Assembly: GCF_001017125.1 (NCBI RefSeq)
Contig: NZ_JXOJ01000004.1
Location: 1 to 64,000 of the forward strand
Direction of reading: 5' to 3'
Length of the DNA: 64,000 nt
Source: Methanoculleus sediminis
Lineage (GTDB): Archaea; Halobacteriota; Methanomicrobia; Methanomicrobiales; Methanoculleaceae
Part shown: in pieces, positions 43,378 through 51,774 of the stretch
Layout of the letters: each line of letters starts with the position of its first letter
Numbering within the stretch: position 1 is the stretch's first letter
Notes under the pieces: model-generated
The model's database searches: none
What the model was told of the DNA's origin: nothing
Seen by the model: only the letters and a program-made list of their open reading frames with translations
Translations under genes and position numbers: made by a program

Positions 43378-43569
43378 TTATGCCAGCACTTCGTGACGCT
43401 GCTGGCAGCGTTCCTGCAGTTCGTCCCACTCGTCCGGGTGTTCTTCCGCCCACTCCAGGATCGCGTGGACGATTCTGCCCCGCGACTCGGAGTCCCCCCG
43501 GTAGTTTACCAGGATGCAATCAACCACCACTTCGATCTGTTCTTCCGGATGCTGGCCGACGTCTACCAT
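43378..43569 (-). CDS. Small conserved-looking hypothetical protein
   Basis: A 63-residue acidic, helical protein (MVDVGQHPEEQIEVVVDCIL... ending CQQRHEVLA). A strong GGAGGT ribosome binding site lies just upstream of ATG 43567-43569, which decides the start against the longer open frame to 43866. Trp-rich ILEWAEEHPDEWDELQERC in the centre may form a helical hairpin. No family is recognised. It is divergent from dph6. Confidence 0.6.
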   Translation of the reverse strand: MVDVGQHPEEQIEVVVDCILVNYRGDSESRGRIVHAILEWAEEHPDEWDELQERCQQRHEVLA

Positions 43570-43774
43570 GTTAAGACCTCCCGATACACCCCAGGTGCTC
43601 ACATCCGGTGGAGATTCGACAGCATATAATCCTGATCCTTCCCCGGTGGCGGCGGCCGATAATCGTGCGATTTTCCCGGACGGCGTGCCGGATCCCGCCT
43701 TTTGCCGCCCAACCGTTTCCGGCGCCGCCGCCGCAGGGGTTATCGTGCTCCGGAGAGAAGAGTATGGGAGCGAT

Positions 43775-44455
43775 ATGAAACTCGGCGTACTCTTCTCCGG
43801 CGGGAAAGATTCCATGTTCGCCTGCTGGCAGGCGATCCGGAAGGAGGAGGTGGCCTGTCTGATCACGGTCGTCTCCCGAAACCCGGAGAGTTATATGTTC
43901 CACACCCCGAACATCCGCCTCGCCGCGCTGCAGGCCGAAGCGGCGGGGCTCCCGCTCGTGGAGGTGGAGACGGCGGGGGAGAAGGAGGAAGAACTTCTCG
44001 ACCTGAAGCGCGCGCTCCTCGCCGCCAGGGAGCAGTACGGGATCGAAGGGGTCGTCACCGGAGCGGTCCTCTCGGTCTACCAGGCGGCGAGGGTGCAGCG
44101 GGTCTGCCGGGAACTGGGCCTCTGGTCGTTCAACCCGCTCTGGCTCGCGGACCAGGAGGCCTACATGGAAGAACTCATCGATGCCGGCTTTACGGTCGTC
44201 ATCGTGGGCGTCTTCTCCTCCCCGTTCGACGAATCCTGGCTCGGGAGGGAGATCGACCGCCGCACCCTCGACGAACTCCGGACGATCGCCAAAAAATACC
44301 AGGTCACCCTCACCGGCGAAGGAGGGGAGTTCGAGACGTTCGTCGTCGACGCCCCCTTCTTCGCTCGAAGGATCGCGATCGAGGAGACATCGAAGGTCTA
44401 CCGGAACTACAACGGCGTTCTGCGGATCGAGCGTGCGGGGCTGGTGGCGAAATGA
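43775..44455 (+). CDS. dph6: Diphthine--ammonia ligase Dph6-like
   Basis: A 226-residue ATP-pyrophosphatase-fold protein (DUF71). The PP-loop SGGKDSMFACW (about residues 8-18) and the conserved TGEGGEFETFVVDAPFF (about 186-202) match Dph6, which amidates diphthine on translation factor aEF2 in the last step of diphthamide synthesis. Length fits. ATG 43775 follows GGGAG. It overlaps by 4 bases (ATGA) an amidotransferase-like gene, an attractive link because Dph6 uses ammonia. Confidence 0.88.
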   Translation: MKLGVLFSGGKDSMFACWQAIRKEEVACLITVVSRNPESYMFHTPNIRLAALQAEAAGLPLVEVETAGEKEEELLDLKRALLAAREQYGIEGVVTGAVLSVYQAARVQRVCRELGLWSFNPLWLADQEAYMEELIDAGFTVVIVGVFSSPFDESWLGREIDRRTLDELRTIAKKYQVTLTGEGGEFETFVVDAPFFARRIAIEETSKVYRNYNGVLRIERAGLVAK

Positions 44456-45021
44456 TCCTGCTAATCGACCTCTGCTACCGGGACGGCTCGCTCTCCCGTG
44501 ACGAGTTCGTCGCGCCGGTCGAACGGCTCCTCCGCCGGATCGGGGTGGCGTTTACGATCCGCCACTACACCACCGTCGGCGCACAGGACTTAGAGAGCGC
44601 GGATGCGGCGATCCTCTGCGGCACGGCGCTGATGGATACGGGATATACGGAACACCCGGAACTGTTCCGGTGGCTTCTTACGTTCGAGCGGCCGGTGCTC
44701 GGGATATCCTCCGGCATGCTGGCGCTCGCGGCGGCGTTCGGCGGCGGCACCGAGCCGTGCCGCGAGATCGGCATGGCCGATGTCCGGGTGCTCGCGCCCG
44801 ACCCCCTCTTCGCCGGGCAGGAGGTCTTTCCCGCCTACACGGTGCACGAGTACGCCGTGCAGGTTCCCGGGGAGTTCGTAGCGCTCGCCGCCTCTGATGC
44901 ATGCGTCCAGGCGATCCGGCACCGTTCCCTCCCCCTCTACGGCCTCCTCTTCCACCCCGAGGTCAGGAACGAGTGGGTTGTCGAGCGGTTCCTCGGGCTG
45001 GTGGATCGTCAGAGCCCGTAG
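44452..45021 (+). CDS. GATase1-like protein lacking the catalytic Cys
   Basis: A 189-residue class I glutamine amidotransferase-fold protein (GMP synthase GuaA-N-like). The nucleophile elbow, usually GICxGHQ, reads GISSGMLALA (about residues 83-92), so the Cys is Ser; the C-terminal HPEV (about 165-168) keeps the His-Glu pair. It should therefore not hydrolyse glutamine in the normal way. Coupled to dph6 by an ATGA overlap, it may be a structural or regulatory partner. Its end overlaps mmp10 by 13 bases. Confidence 0.75.
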   Translation: MILLIDLCYRDGSLSRDEFVAPVERLLRRIGVAFTIRHYTTVGAQDLESADAAILCGTALMDTGYTEHPELFRWLLTFERPVLGISSGMLALAAAFGGGTEPCREIGMADVRVLAPDPLFAGQEVFPAYTVHEYAVQVPGEFVALAASDACVQAIRHRSLPLYGLLFHPEVRNEWVVERFLGLVDRQSP

Positions 45022-46235
45022 CGGTTGATCGTGTTGATCAGGGCCGCGAACCCTTCCATCTCTTTGTCGAGCACTTCCGTCCGGGTCATGCCCATGCTCG
45101 TCTCCGCGTCGGCTGTCAGCGACTCGGGGCCGCGCACCACCTCGCGGTCGACGCCGTCGGCGGAGAGGATCGTTCTCGCCTCGGCGTCGTGGACGAACGC
45201 CCGGCCGGGGAGGATCACGACGTCCTCGAGTCTCTTTAGGTTCACCCCGGCGAGGTCGTCGGCGGTGATGAGACAGGCGATCTCCTTTTTGACCGCAACG
45301 ACCCTCGAGGCCGAGCCGCGGATCGAGAGGACCCGCTGGAGGAACGGGGCCGCGATGCTCCCGGTGATCACCGTCGCACGCTTCCTGACACGGGGGAGTT
45401 TCTTCAGGAGGTCGGGCTCGTGGAGGATCGCGAACGGCGAACCGATCGAGGGGTCGCCGAGCGGGGTTCCGCTGATCTTCATCGAGAACCGGTCGTTCAA
45501 GTCCGTCACCATCTCGTGGAACTCGTCGACGGCGTGAACCCGCTGCCCCTCGATGATCGGGGCGTTACCGAGGATCAGCCCCTGGTCGGTCCGGTTCGCG
45601 AACCGCATCAGGATCAGCCCTTTTGCGCCGCGCTCCTCCAGCCAGGCGCAGGTATCTTCGAGGGATTTGCCGTCGTTGACGCCGGGGATGACGACCGCCG
45701 CGGCGTAGACGTCGATTGCGCCGCAGAGCCGGTCGAGGACCGCGAGCGAGGCTTCCGGCGTCGGGTCGTGCATCCACTGCCGCCGGAGTTCGGGGTCGGC
45801 GGCGAAGACCGTGTAGGAGACCTCGGACAGGCCGTTCTCGATGAGGTGGTCGGCGATGGCAGGGTCGTCGAACCCCTTGCCGCTGGTGTAGCCGATGTGG
45901 AGCGGCACCTCCATGCTGCCGAGCAGTTCGACGAGGTCGGCGAACTCCGGGTAGCAGCTCGGGTCGCCGCCGCCGCTGATGGTGATCCGGTCGACGTCGT
46001 CGCTCATCACCTGGAGGTTCGCGAGCGTCTCGTCGGCGACCGTCCGGAGGCTCTTGAACCCCTCGTAGCCTTCCCGCACCCCCCGGGTGCAGTAGTCGCA
46101 GCCCTTCTGGAAGGGGAGGCAGTACCTGCAGCCGAACGCCGTCGTTCCTTTGACGTGTTTGAAGTAGCAGTACGAACAGAATCCCCGGCAGTCGAGGCCG
46201 GGCCGGCCTCCGAGATCGACGGTGAGATGCGACAT
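45009..46235 (-). CDS. mmp10: Methanogenesis marker 10 radical SAM methyltransferase
   Basis: A 408-residue radical SAM enzyme matching Mmp10, which C-methylates an arginine in the active-site region of methyl-coenzyme M reductase (McrA). The cluster motif CRGFCSYCYF is at about residues 16-25, followed by extra Cys in FGCRYCLPFQKGCDYCTRG (about 34-52) and the SAM-binding TISGGGDPSCYPEF (about 84-97). The C-terminal domain is the Mmp10-specific part that binds a cobamide. It marks the organism as a methanogen. The Mcr operon is not in this window. Confidence 0.93.
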   Translation of the reverse strand: MSHLTVDLGGRPGLDCRGFCSYCYFKHVKGTTAFGCRYCLPFQKGCDYCTRGVREGYEGFKSLRTVADETLANLQVMSDDVDRITISGGGDPSCYPEFADLVELLGSMEVPLHIGYTSGKGFDDPAIADHLIENGLSEVSYTVFAADPELRRQWMHDPTPEASLAVLDRLCGAIDVYAAAVVIPGVNDGKSLEDTCAWLEERGAKGLILMRFANRTDQGLILGNAPIIEGQRVHAVDEFHEMVTDLNDRFSMKISGTPLGDPSIGSPFAILHEPDLLKKLPRVRKRATVITGSIAAPFLQRVLSIRGSASRVVAVKKEIACLITADDLAGVNLKRLEDVVILPGRAFVHDAEARTILSADGVDREVVRGPESLTADAETSMGMTRTEVLDKEMEGFAALINTINRYGL

Positions 46236-46368
46236 TCTGCTGGTACTTCTGTGCTCCTCTGTTATGAACGTTGCAGACCTCTCCCGGCGCAGGTTCGCGG
46301 GGAGAACGGGCGCTGCTCCGGGCGGACGGCGGCACCTTTATGCCACGCCGGGGCGACGGAGTCGCGGT

Positions 46369-46641
46369 ATGCGGACGAGCCACCGGCTGCTGCTCCGGTT
46401 CTATCACGACCCCGGCTACGACTTCTCCCGGATCGAGGTCGAGTACGTCGACCGGGGGGCGCCCGGCGACCGCTCGACGGTCCGGGGCGACCGGGTCGTC
46501 GCGCTCGATGCGCAGTACCTGGAGGTGGACGCCGGGACGCACGTGGCGTGTATTCCGTATCATAGGGTCCGGCGGATACTGTATGACGGTGAAACCAGGT
46601 GGCAGTATGGCGATCAACCGGGGGATGCCGGGGAAGCGTGA
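46369..46641 (+). CDS. DUF504 / UPF0248 family protein
   Basis: A 90-residue archaeal UPF0248 (DUF504) protein: DPGYDFSRIEVEYVDRGAPGD (about 14-34), then VRGDRVVALDAQYLEV and CIPYHRVRRILYDGE (about 61-75). The fold is predicted to be a small RNA-binding domain linked to RNA repair or modification genes in other archaea; the role is unproven. ATG 46369 is the family start, and CACCTTTATGCC upstream may be its TATA region. Confidence 0.8.
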   Translation: MRTSHRLLLRFYHDPGYDFSRIEVEYVDRGAPGDRSTVRGDRVVALDAQYLEVDAGTHVACIPYHRVRRILYDGETRWQYGDQPGDAGEA

Positions 46642-46692
46642 GGAGAACCGGCGCCACCTTTTTTACCGCAGACCGCCCACGATATAAGGTAT

Positions 46693-46765
46693 GCCCCAGT
46701 GGCTTAGCTGGCAGAGCGGCTGACTTGTAATCAGCAGGTCCCGAGTTCAAATCTCGGCTGGGGCT
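46693..46765 (+). tRNA. tRNA-Thr (TGT)
   Basis: A 73-base tRNA: acceptor GCCCCAG pairs with CTGGGGC, discriminator T46765 (U73, normal for archaeal tRNA-Thr). Anticodon arm GCTGA-CTTGTAA-TCAGC gives TGT. No intron, no encoded CCA. Its 3' end borders AT-rich island 2. Confidence 0.95.
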
Positions 46766-46815
46766 TTCTCATTTTAGTTCATATGCCCTTATGATGTGAT
46801 TGATCCTTATTCAGG

Positions 46816-46935
46816 AATGGATAGGGTTTGAGTCCCGGTCGGCGCATCAGAACTTGAAGTTCGAATCCCTTCTTCTGACATCCCTATTCAGTAGAGCGTG
46901 CCATACAAAGACGAGGTCGTGGGCACAAGTCGCTT
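46816..46935 (+). pseudogene. Cluster of decayed tRNA fragments
   Basis: Several tRNA-like pieces lie here. GGATAGGGTTTGAGTCCCGG (from 46819) resembles a T arm. CAGAA...GTTCGAATCC...TTCTG (about 46848-46876) forms a hairpin with a T-loop core. CAGTAGAGCG...GAGGTCGTGGG (about 46889-46923) resembles D arm to T arm without a proper anticodon. None folds as a full tRNA. Confidence 0.45.
46864..46933 (+). repeat. Left direct repeat of island 2
   Basis: AATCCCTTCTTCTGAC (46864-46879), then 11 bases, then GTAGAGCGTG and AGGTCGTGGG match the segment at 48667-48732 with the same spacing up to GTAGAGCG and a 2-base shift afterwards. The shared 13-base AATCCCTTCTTCT is outside normal tRNA consensus, so the match is more than tRNA homology. 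It may be a decayed attachment site. Confidence 0.5.
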
Positions 46936-47055
46936 TTCTTCACTTTGAATTCAATCTCAATCGTATTCTACGAGAGCAACTTGACGATCATCGTTGCACC
47001 GTCATTTGAAACCATAAAACTACATTGTATTTAAACAAACGTAAAATCATTTATT

Positions 47056-47856
47056 ATGGATCTGCTATCGGAACTGGTTGTACTCATTATATATTTGGTG
47101 GATATTCAAATAGTCATCCTTGGAGCAAATTTATCATACAATATTTTTCGCTTATTAGTAATTGTAGGAGATTTTATCCTATTTCTCAATTTTGTTATGT
47201 TATGCCTGTATTTGCATAGTGTATGTACCAAATATGATTGGAAAACACCTCCTGCACCAAAACCATCAAAGTTTCAAAATTTTTGGGATAATGTACCCTC
47301 TTTAATAAAAAAAGGGCGTAGAATACTACAATTTTATCTTGAGTATATTATCTACCTGTCTATCATCGATCTCTACTTTATGCATCGCGGCTATAAGAGG
47401 GCATGTTATCAGCTGAAAAAGCAGGATTCAGAAAAATACGATGCCATCATCATCGTTTCAGATAAGTGTTATAAAAGATCAAGGATGTACGGATCTATTG
47501 ATCTCTTGATAGATTTTTTTAGCAAAAATCAGATTAGTTATCAGATCTTCCACGTCGACCTCAAAGAGGAAGTCAGAGCAATAATCTCAGATCCTCTCGC
47601 TCAAAGTTTATGGATTTTTGGACATGGAGACAGGGGAGGCGTAAGTTGTAGAGATGGTTTTTTTGAATATTCTATGGTAAATATTGCCCATAAAAAGAAA
47701 TATGTCTATCAATTTCACTGTAATGGCGGAACCGACGAACCTCTGTTTAGTATCATATCGGAAGGTAGGGGTTATTCAAGTAATCGAGTGACTGATACCT
47801 TCAAGAATCGAAGGGATGTTAAACAAATTCTCCAAGACGAGCAGTGGAGAATCTAA
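47056..47856 (+). CDS. Membrane-anchored caspase/CHAT-like protein
   Basis: A 266-residue, AT-rich gene product. Two N-terminal membrane helices (about 6-24 and 32-54), a basic linker and a further hydrophobic stretch (about 92-108) precede a cytoplasmic domain. There, YDAIIIVSDKCY, then SLWIFGHGDRGG (His190) and, 32 residues later, YQFHCNGG (Cys222), show the HG...C pattern of clan CD (caspase/CHAT) peptidases. This is pattern-based; overall similarity to known families is not recognised. It sits alone in island 2 with a convergent small membrane protein. A regulated cell-suicide or defence protease is a hypothesis only. Confidence 0.55.
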   Translation: MDLLSELVVLIIYLVDIQIVILGANLSYNIFRLLVIVGDFILFLNFVMLCLYLHSVCTKYDWKTPPAPKPSKFQNFWDNVPSLIKKGRRILQFYLEYIIYLSIIDLYFMHRGYKRACYQLKKQDSEKYDAIIIVSDKCYKRSRMYGSIDLLIDFFSKNQISYQIFHVDLKEEVRAIISDPLAQSLWIFGHGDRGGVSCRDGFFEYSMVNIAHKKKYVYQFHCNGGTDEPLFSIISEGRGYSSNRVTDTFKNRRDVKQILQDEQWRI

Positions 47857-48113
47857 ATTCAGCGATATTACTCGCCGATAAGGACTTTACCACTCCCATT
47901 ATTCCAACCACACCCATATAGTGGTATATTCACGGCGGATCAGTAGACCAGCCAGACCACCAATGCGCCGACGAAGAACCGAACTCCCACTCGCCAAGAT
48001 AGAGAAGTTCTCGCCAGTTATGTGATCATCTATACGAGGCATTTCGCCGCCCGGATGTAAAAATAGTATGTTTTGAGTCTACTCCCTCAAAATCAGCGCT
48101 CTTATCCGTGCGC
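47857..48113. other. Spacer between island 2 genes
   Basis: Convergent spacer of 257 bases. Minus-strand frames here include a 47-codon frame (47899-48042) and, in another frame, a hydrophobic tail reading RVGVRFFVGALVVWLVY before a stop, possibly the remnant of a membrane protein gene. Not called as a gene. Confidence 0.3.
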
Positions 48114-48506
48114 TTAAAGCGATTTATTGTCTAAATCTGGTTTTTTGAAACCCGATATCGGCTCATCACTGACCACTTTGATGTACACACAAGCTAATGC
48201 CATCAGAGCGATGACTCCTATCCCTATAACTATGTTCCCGGACACAATAGCAAGTGAAACTGCAGAAATTCCCATTGAGGTTGTAGCAATTATCGATGCA
48301 GTTGCCGCAAGTTTCATTGAGGCTTGTGCTACTATGGAAGATTTTGCCTGTTCTTCGAACAGCCCGATTAAAATTGGTACTGTGACGGAGTCAGGGCAGT
48401 TCTTCAAGGCCTCAACCATTTCTGGATCATCGTTCAGTCTTTCAATGAATTCTAGCGTCAACGTCCTAAATTCTTCGTATTCTTCTTGTTTCATAGATAT
48501 TCCCAA
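48114..48506 (-). CDS. Small two-helix membrane protein of island 2
   Basis: A 130-residue protein (126 if started at the internal Met at residue 5). An acidic helical N-terminal part (KQEEYEEFRTLTLEFIERLNDDPEM) is followed by two hydrophobic segments (about 67-88 and 90-110) separated by a short turn, and a short polar tail. No family recognised. It converges on the CHAT-like gene. AT-rich composition and placement between tRNA remnants indicate it belongs to the same acquired element. Confidence 0.6.
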   Translation of the reverse strand: MGISMKQEEYEEFRTLTLEFIERLNDDPEMVEALKNCPDSVTVPILIGLFEEQAKSSIVAQASMKLAATASIIATTSMGISAVSLAIVSGNIVIGIGVIALMALACVYIKVVSDEPISGFKKPDLDNKSL

Positions 48507-48826
48507 TGTGTGAACTCTCTCCTCACCCTATACAGGCGCCACCGCGTTCGGTGCTAGGCCATTAGAAACAACTATTGAAGCACGTGTTATATAATCACGT
48601 ATGCTTAAGACAGTCCTCTAAAAACCCCTCTTCGTTATTTGCATTACGTTACTGTTGATCTTTAGCAATCCCTTCTTCTTACGCAACCATTTGGTAGAGC
48701 GCGTCCTTGGTAAGGATAAGGTCGCGGGTTCGAATCTCTCCTGAGATACTCCATTTCCCCGACCATACACTCCCCCACCCCCACCCCATCGTAGTCCTTT
48801 TCACCCAACCCAACCCATATTTATAC
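48507..48826. other. Gap with promoter-like site and tRNA remnant
   Basis: No gene in these 320 bases. GTTATATAATC (48589-48599) is a good TATA box; no intact gene follows at the usual distance. The right half contains the decayed tRNA-Thr copy. The ribosome binding site and promoter of purL are not clear. Confidence 0.4.
48667..48750 (+). pseudogene. Decayed tRNA-Thr (GGT)-like sequence
   Basis: GGTAGAGCGCGTCCTTGGTAAGG carries a D-arm half and an anticodon loop TTGGTAA (anticodon GGT, Thr); GGTCGCGGGTTCGAATCTCTC resembles the T arm. The anticodon stem has mispairs, the T stem is broken and there is no acceptor 5' strand. The first 70 bases form the right copy of the direct repeat that brackets island 2. 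Confidence 0.55.
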
Positions 48827-51772
48827 ATGGCCTCGTACGTCCACCGGATAGAGGTACAATATTCCCGCGATCCACGGCTGCCGACGCGTACCGAGAGGTT
48901 CCGCTCGCTGGGCTTCCCCCTGCGCGAGCTGCATCTCGTCGATGTCTATACCATAGCGACCGCCCGGAGGGACTTCTCCCCCGAGGAACTCTCGCAGATC
49001 GGCGCGCAGCTCAGCAATCCCGTCGTCCAGCGGTACTCCGTAGACCGGCCGACCGAGGCCGGGTTCGACTGCGCGATCGAGGTCGGGTTCCTGCCCGGGG
49101 TCACCGACAACGCCGGGACGACGGCAAAGCAGACCATCGAGGACTACTTCGGGTTCCGGTTCGGTGAAGGGGAGGCGGTCTTCTCGTCGCAGCTCTACCT
49201 CGTCTGCGGCGACCTCACGCCCGAATCCCTGGAGCGGCTCACCGCCGCCCTCGCAAACCCGCTCGTCAACCGGGTGCACGTCAGGAGCCGCGAGGAGTAC
49301 GCCGGGAAGGGGATGGATGCGGTAACGCCCTTCGTCCACCTCCACGACCTCCAGGCCGCCGGGACCGTCGACCTCGACCTCCCCGACGCGGAACTCGCCC
49401 GCATCGGAAAAGAGGGCATCCTGGACCCCGGGACGGGGGAGCGGCGCGGGCCGCTCGCCCTCGACCTCGCCCAGCTCCACGCGATCCGCGACTACTTCCG
49501 GAAGCTCGGGCGAAAGCCGACGGACGTCGAGCTCGAGTCGCTCGCCCAGACCTGGAGCGAGCACTGCAAGCACACCATCTTTGCCTCGGCGATGGACGAC
49601 GACGTCCCGCGGGGGCTTTATAAGACCTGCATCCAGGCGGCCACCAACACCGTCCGCAAGGAGAAGGGCGACGACGACATCTGCGTCTCGGTCTTCACCG
49701 ACAACTCCGGCGCCATCGTCTTCGACGACGAGCACCTGGTGACCTGCAAGGTCGAGACGCACAACTCCCCCTCCGCCCTCGACCCCTTCGGCGGCGCCCT
49801 CACCGGGATCGTCGGGGTGAACCGCGACACCATCGGCTTCGGCCTCGGCGCCAAACCCTGCATCAACATCTACGGCTACTGCGTCGGCGACCCCGACACC
49901 GAGCCGGCCCTCTTCCGCGGCAAGAACCGGGAAAACCCCATCCTCCCTCCCCGGAGGATCTTCGAGGGCGTCGTCCGCGGCGTCGACGTCGGCGGCAACT
50001 GCTCGGGCATCCCGACACCGCAGGGGTGGTGCTGCTTCCACGACCGGTATGTGGGAAAACCACTCGTCTTCGCGGGCACGGTCGGCGTGATGCCCCGCAC
50101 CCGTAACGGGAAACCGCTCCACGAGAAGCAGGCTCTGCCCGGCGACCTCATCGTCATGGTCGGCGGCAGGGTCGGCAAGGACGGCATCCACGGGGCCACC
50201 TTCTCTTCAGAAGCCCTCGACCCCGCGAGCCCCGTGACCGCGGTCCAGATCGGCGACCCGATCACCCAGAAGAAGTTCTCCGACGTCATCGTCAAGGAGG
50301 CCCGCGACCTCGACCTCTACCGGAGCATCACCGACAACGGGGCGGGAGGGCTCTCCTGCTCCGTCGCGGAGATGGCGAAGGAGTCGGGCGGGTGCCATGT
50401 CCTCCTCGACCGCGTCCCGCTGAAGTACCCCGGCATGGCGCCGTGGGAGATCTGGATTTCTGAATCGCAGGAGCGGATGACCCTCGCCGTCCCGGAAGAG
50501 AAGATCGAGGCGTTCATGAACCTGATGAAGAGGAGGGAGGTCGAGGCCACCGTCATCGGGGAGTTCACCGATACGGGGAGATGCGTCGTGGAATACGGTG
50601 GAGAGACCGTCATGGACGTCGGCCTCGACTTCCTCCACGACGGCCTCCCGAAGAAGCACCTCCGGACGAAGCCCGTGGAGGCGACCTATCCCGAGCCCGA
50701 CGTGCCGTGCCCCGACCGGCTCGACGACCTCCTCCTCGCGATGCTCAAAAGAAAGAACATCTGCTCCAAAGAGTTCATCTCGACCCGCTACGACCACACC
50801 GTCCAGGGCGGCCACGTCCTCGGGCCGGTGCAGGGAGCCGGGCGGGTCCAGGCCCCGGCCACCCTCACCAAGGTCGTCCCCGGCTCGATGAAGGGCGTCG
50901 GGCTCTCGCAGGGCCTCTTCCCGTCCTACTCGGAGCTCGACCCCTACCGGATGGCGCTCGCCGCCATCGATGCGGCGATCCGGGGTCTGGTCGCGATAGG
51001 CGTCCCGCTGGATACCATCGCGCTCCTCGACAACTTCTGCTGGTGCTCCTCCGACGAGCCGGCAAGGCTCTGGCAGCTCAAGCGCGCCGCGTTCGGGTGC
51101 TATGACGGTGCGGTCGAGTTCGCGACACCGTACATCTCCGGGAAAGACAGCATGTTCAACGACTTCTCCGGGTTCGACGCCGACTCGAACCCCGTGAAGG
51201 TCTCCGTGCCGCCGACGCTCCTGATCACCTCGATCGGCGTCCACCCCGACGTCACGACCGCGGTATCGATGGACGCGAAGTTCGACGGCGACCTCGTCTA
51301 TGTCGTGGGGGAGACCGGGGAAGAACTCGGCGGGTCGGAGTACCTTGCGCACCTCGGTATCGAGGGGGGCGCGGTCCCGTCCCTCGACATCGAGACCGCA
51401 AAGGTGCGCTACGAGAAGATGACCGACGCTATCACAAAAGGGATTGTCGCCTCCGCCTTCCCGGCGACGCACGGGGGGCTCCTCGCCGCCCTCGCAAAAG
51501 TCGCGATTGCCGGGAGAGCCGGCATGGATCTGACAATCCCCGGCGGGATGCGCCCGGACACCTACCTCTTCTCGGAGTCGCTCGGGCGGTTCGTCGTCAC
51601 GGTCGCCCCCGGCGACCGCAAAGCCTTCGAGGAGATCTTCGGCGGCGACGCGCACCTCCTCGGCAGCGTCGGCGGCGAAACGTTCCGGGTATCGGCGGGA
51701 GAAAGAACCCTCATCGAGCAGCCCATCAAGGCAATGGAAACTGCGTACAAAGCACCTTTCGGGGGGTACTGA
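48827..51772 (+). CDS. purL: FGAM synthase PurL with fused PurS-like domains
   Basis: A 981-residue formylglycinamidine ribonucleotide synthetase subunit of purine synthesis. The N-terminus holds two PurS-like ferredoxin folds (about 1-82 and 83-170; VTDNAGTTAKQTIEDYFG is typical PurS). Then come the linker, with LESLAQTWSEHCKHTIF, and two AIRS-type halves with VKVETHNSPSALDPFGGA (about 306-323) and DNGAGGLSCSVAEM. It lacks the C-terminal amidotransferase, which is PurQ next door. It resembles large PurL without its glutaminase rather than the small PurL plus free PurS of many archaea. ATG 48827 is the only good start. Confidence 0.92.
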   Translation: MASYVHRIEVQYSRDPRLPTRTERFRSLGFPLRELHLVDVYTIATARRDFSPEELSQIGAQLSNPVVQRYSVDRPTEAGFDCAIEVGFLPGVTDNAGTTAKQTIEDYFGFRFGEGEAVFSSQLYLVCGDLTPESLERLTAALANPLVNRVHVRSREEYAGKGMDAVTPFVHLHDLQAAGTVDLDLPDAELARIGKEGILDPGTGERRGPLALDLAQLHAIRDYFRKLGRKPTDVELESLAQTWSEHCKHTIFASAMDDDVPRGLYKTCIQAATNTVRKEKGDDDICVSVFTDNSGAIVFDDEHLVTCKVETHNSPSALDPFGGALTGIVGVNRDTIGFGLGAKPCINIYGYCVGDPDTEPALFRGKNRENPILPPRRIFEGVVRGVDVGGNCSGIPTPQGWCCFHDRYVGKPLVFAGTVGVMPRTRNGKPLHEKQALPGDLIVMVGGRVGKDGIHGATFSSEALDPASPVTAVQIGDPITQKKFSDVIVKEARDLDLYRSITDNGAGGLSCSVAEMAKESGGCHVLLDRVPLKYPGMAPWEIWISESQERMTLAVPEEKIEAFMNLMKRREVEATVIGEFTDTGRCVVEYGGETVMDVGLDFLHDGLPKKHLRTKPVEATYPEPDVPCPDRLDDLLLAMLKRKNICSKEFISTRYDHTVQGGHVLGPVQGAGRVQAPATLTKVVPGSMKGVGLSQGLFPSYSELDPYRMALAAIDAAIRGLVAIGVPLDTIALLDNFCWCSSDEPARLWQLKRAAFGCYDGAVEFATPYISGKDSMFNDFSGFDADSNPVKVSVPPTLLITSIGVHPDVTTAVSMDAKFDGDLVYVVGETGEELGGSEYLAHLGIEGGAVPSLDIETAKVRYEKMTDAITKGIVASAFPATHGGLLAALAKVAIAGRAGMDLTIPGGMRPDTYLFSESLGRFVVTVAPGDRKAFEEIFGGDAHLLGSVGGETFRVSAGERTLIEQPIKAMETAYKAPFGGY

Positions 51773-51774
51773 GC

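Noticed and set aside
48816-48826. CATATTTATAC as purL promoter
   Set aside because: It lies directly against the ATG; transcription would begin inside the coding region and no downstream start exists in the first 40 codons.
48821-50191. Minus-strand frame of 456 codons
   Set aside because: Shadow of purL; no motif and no ribosome binding site.
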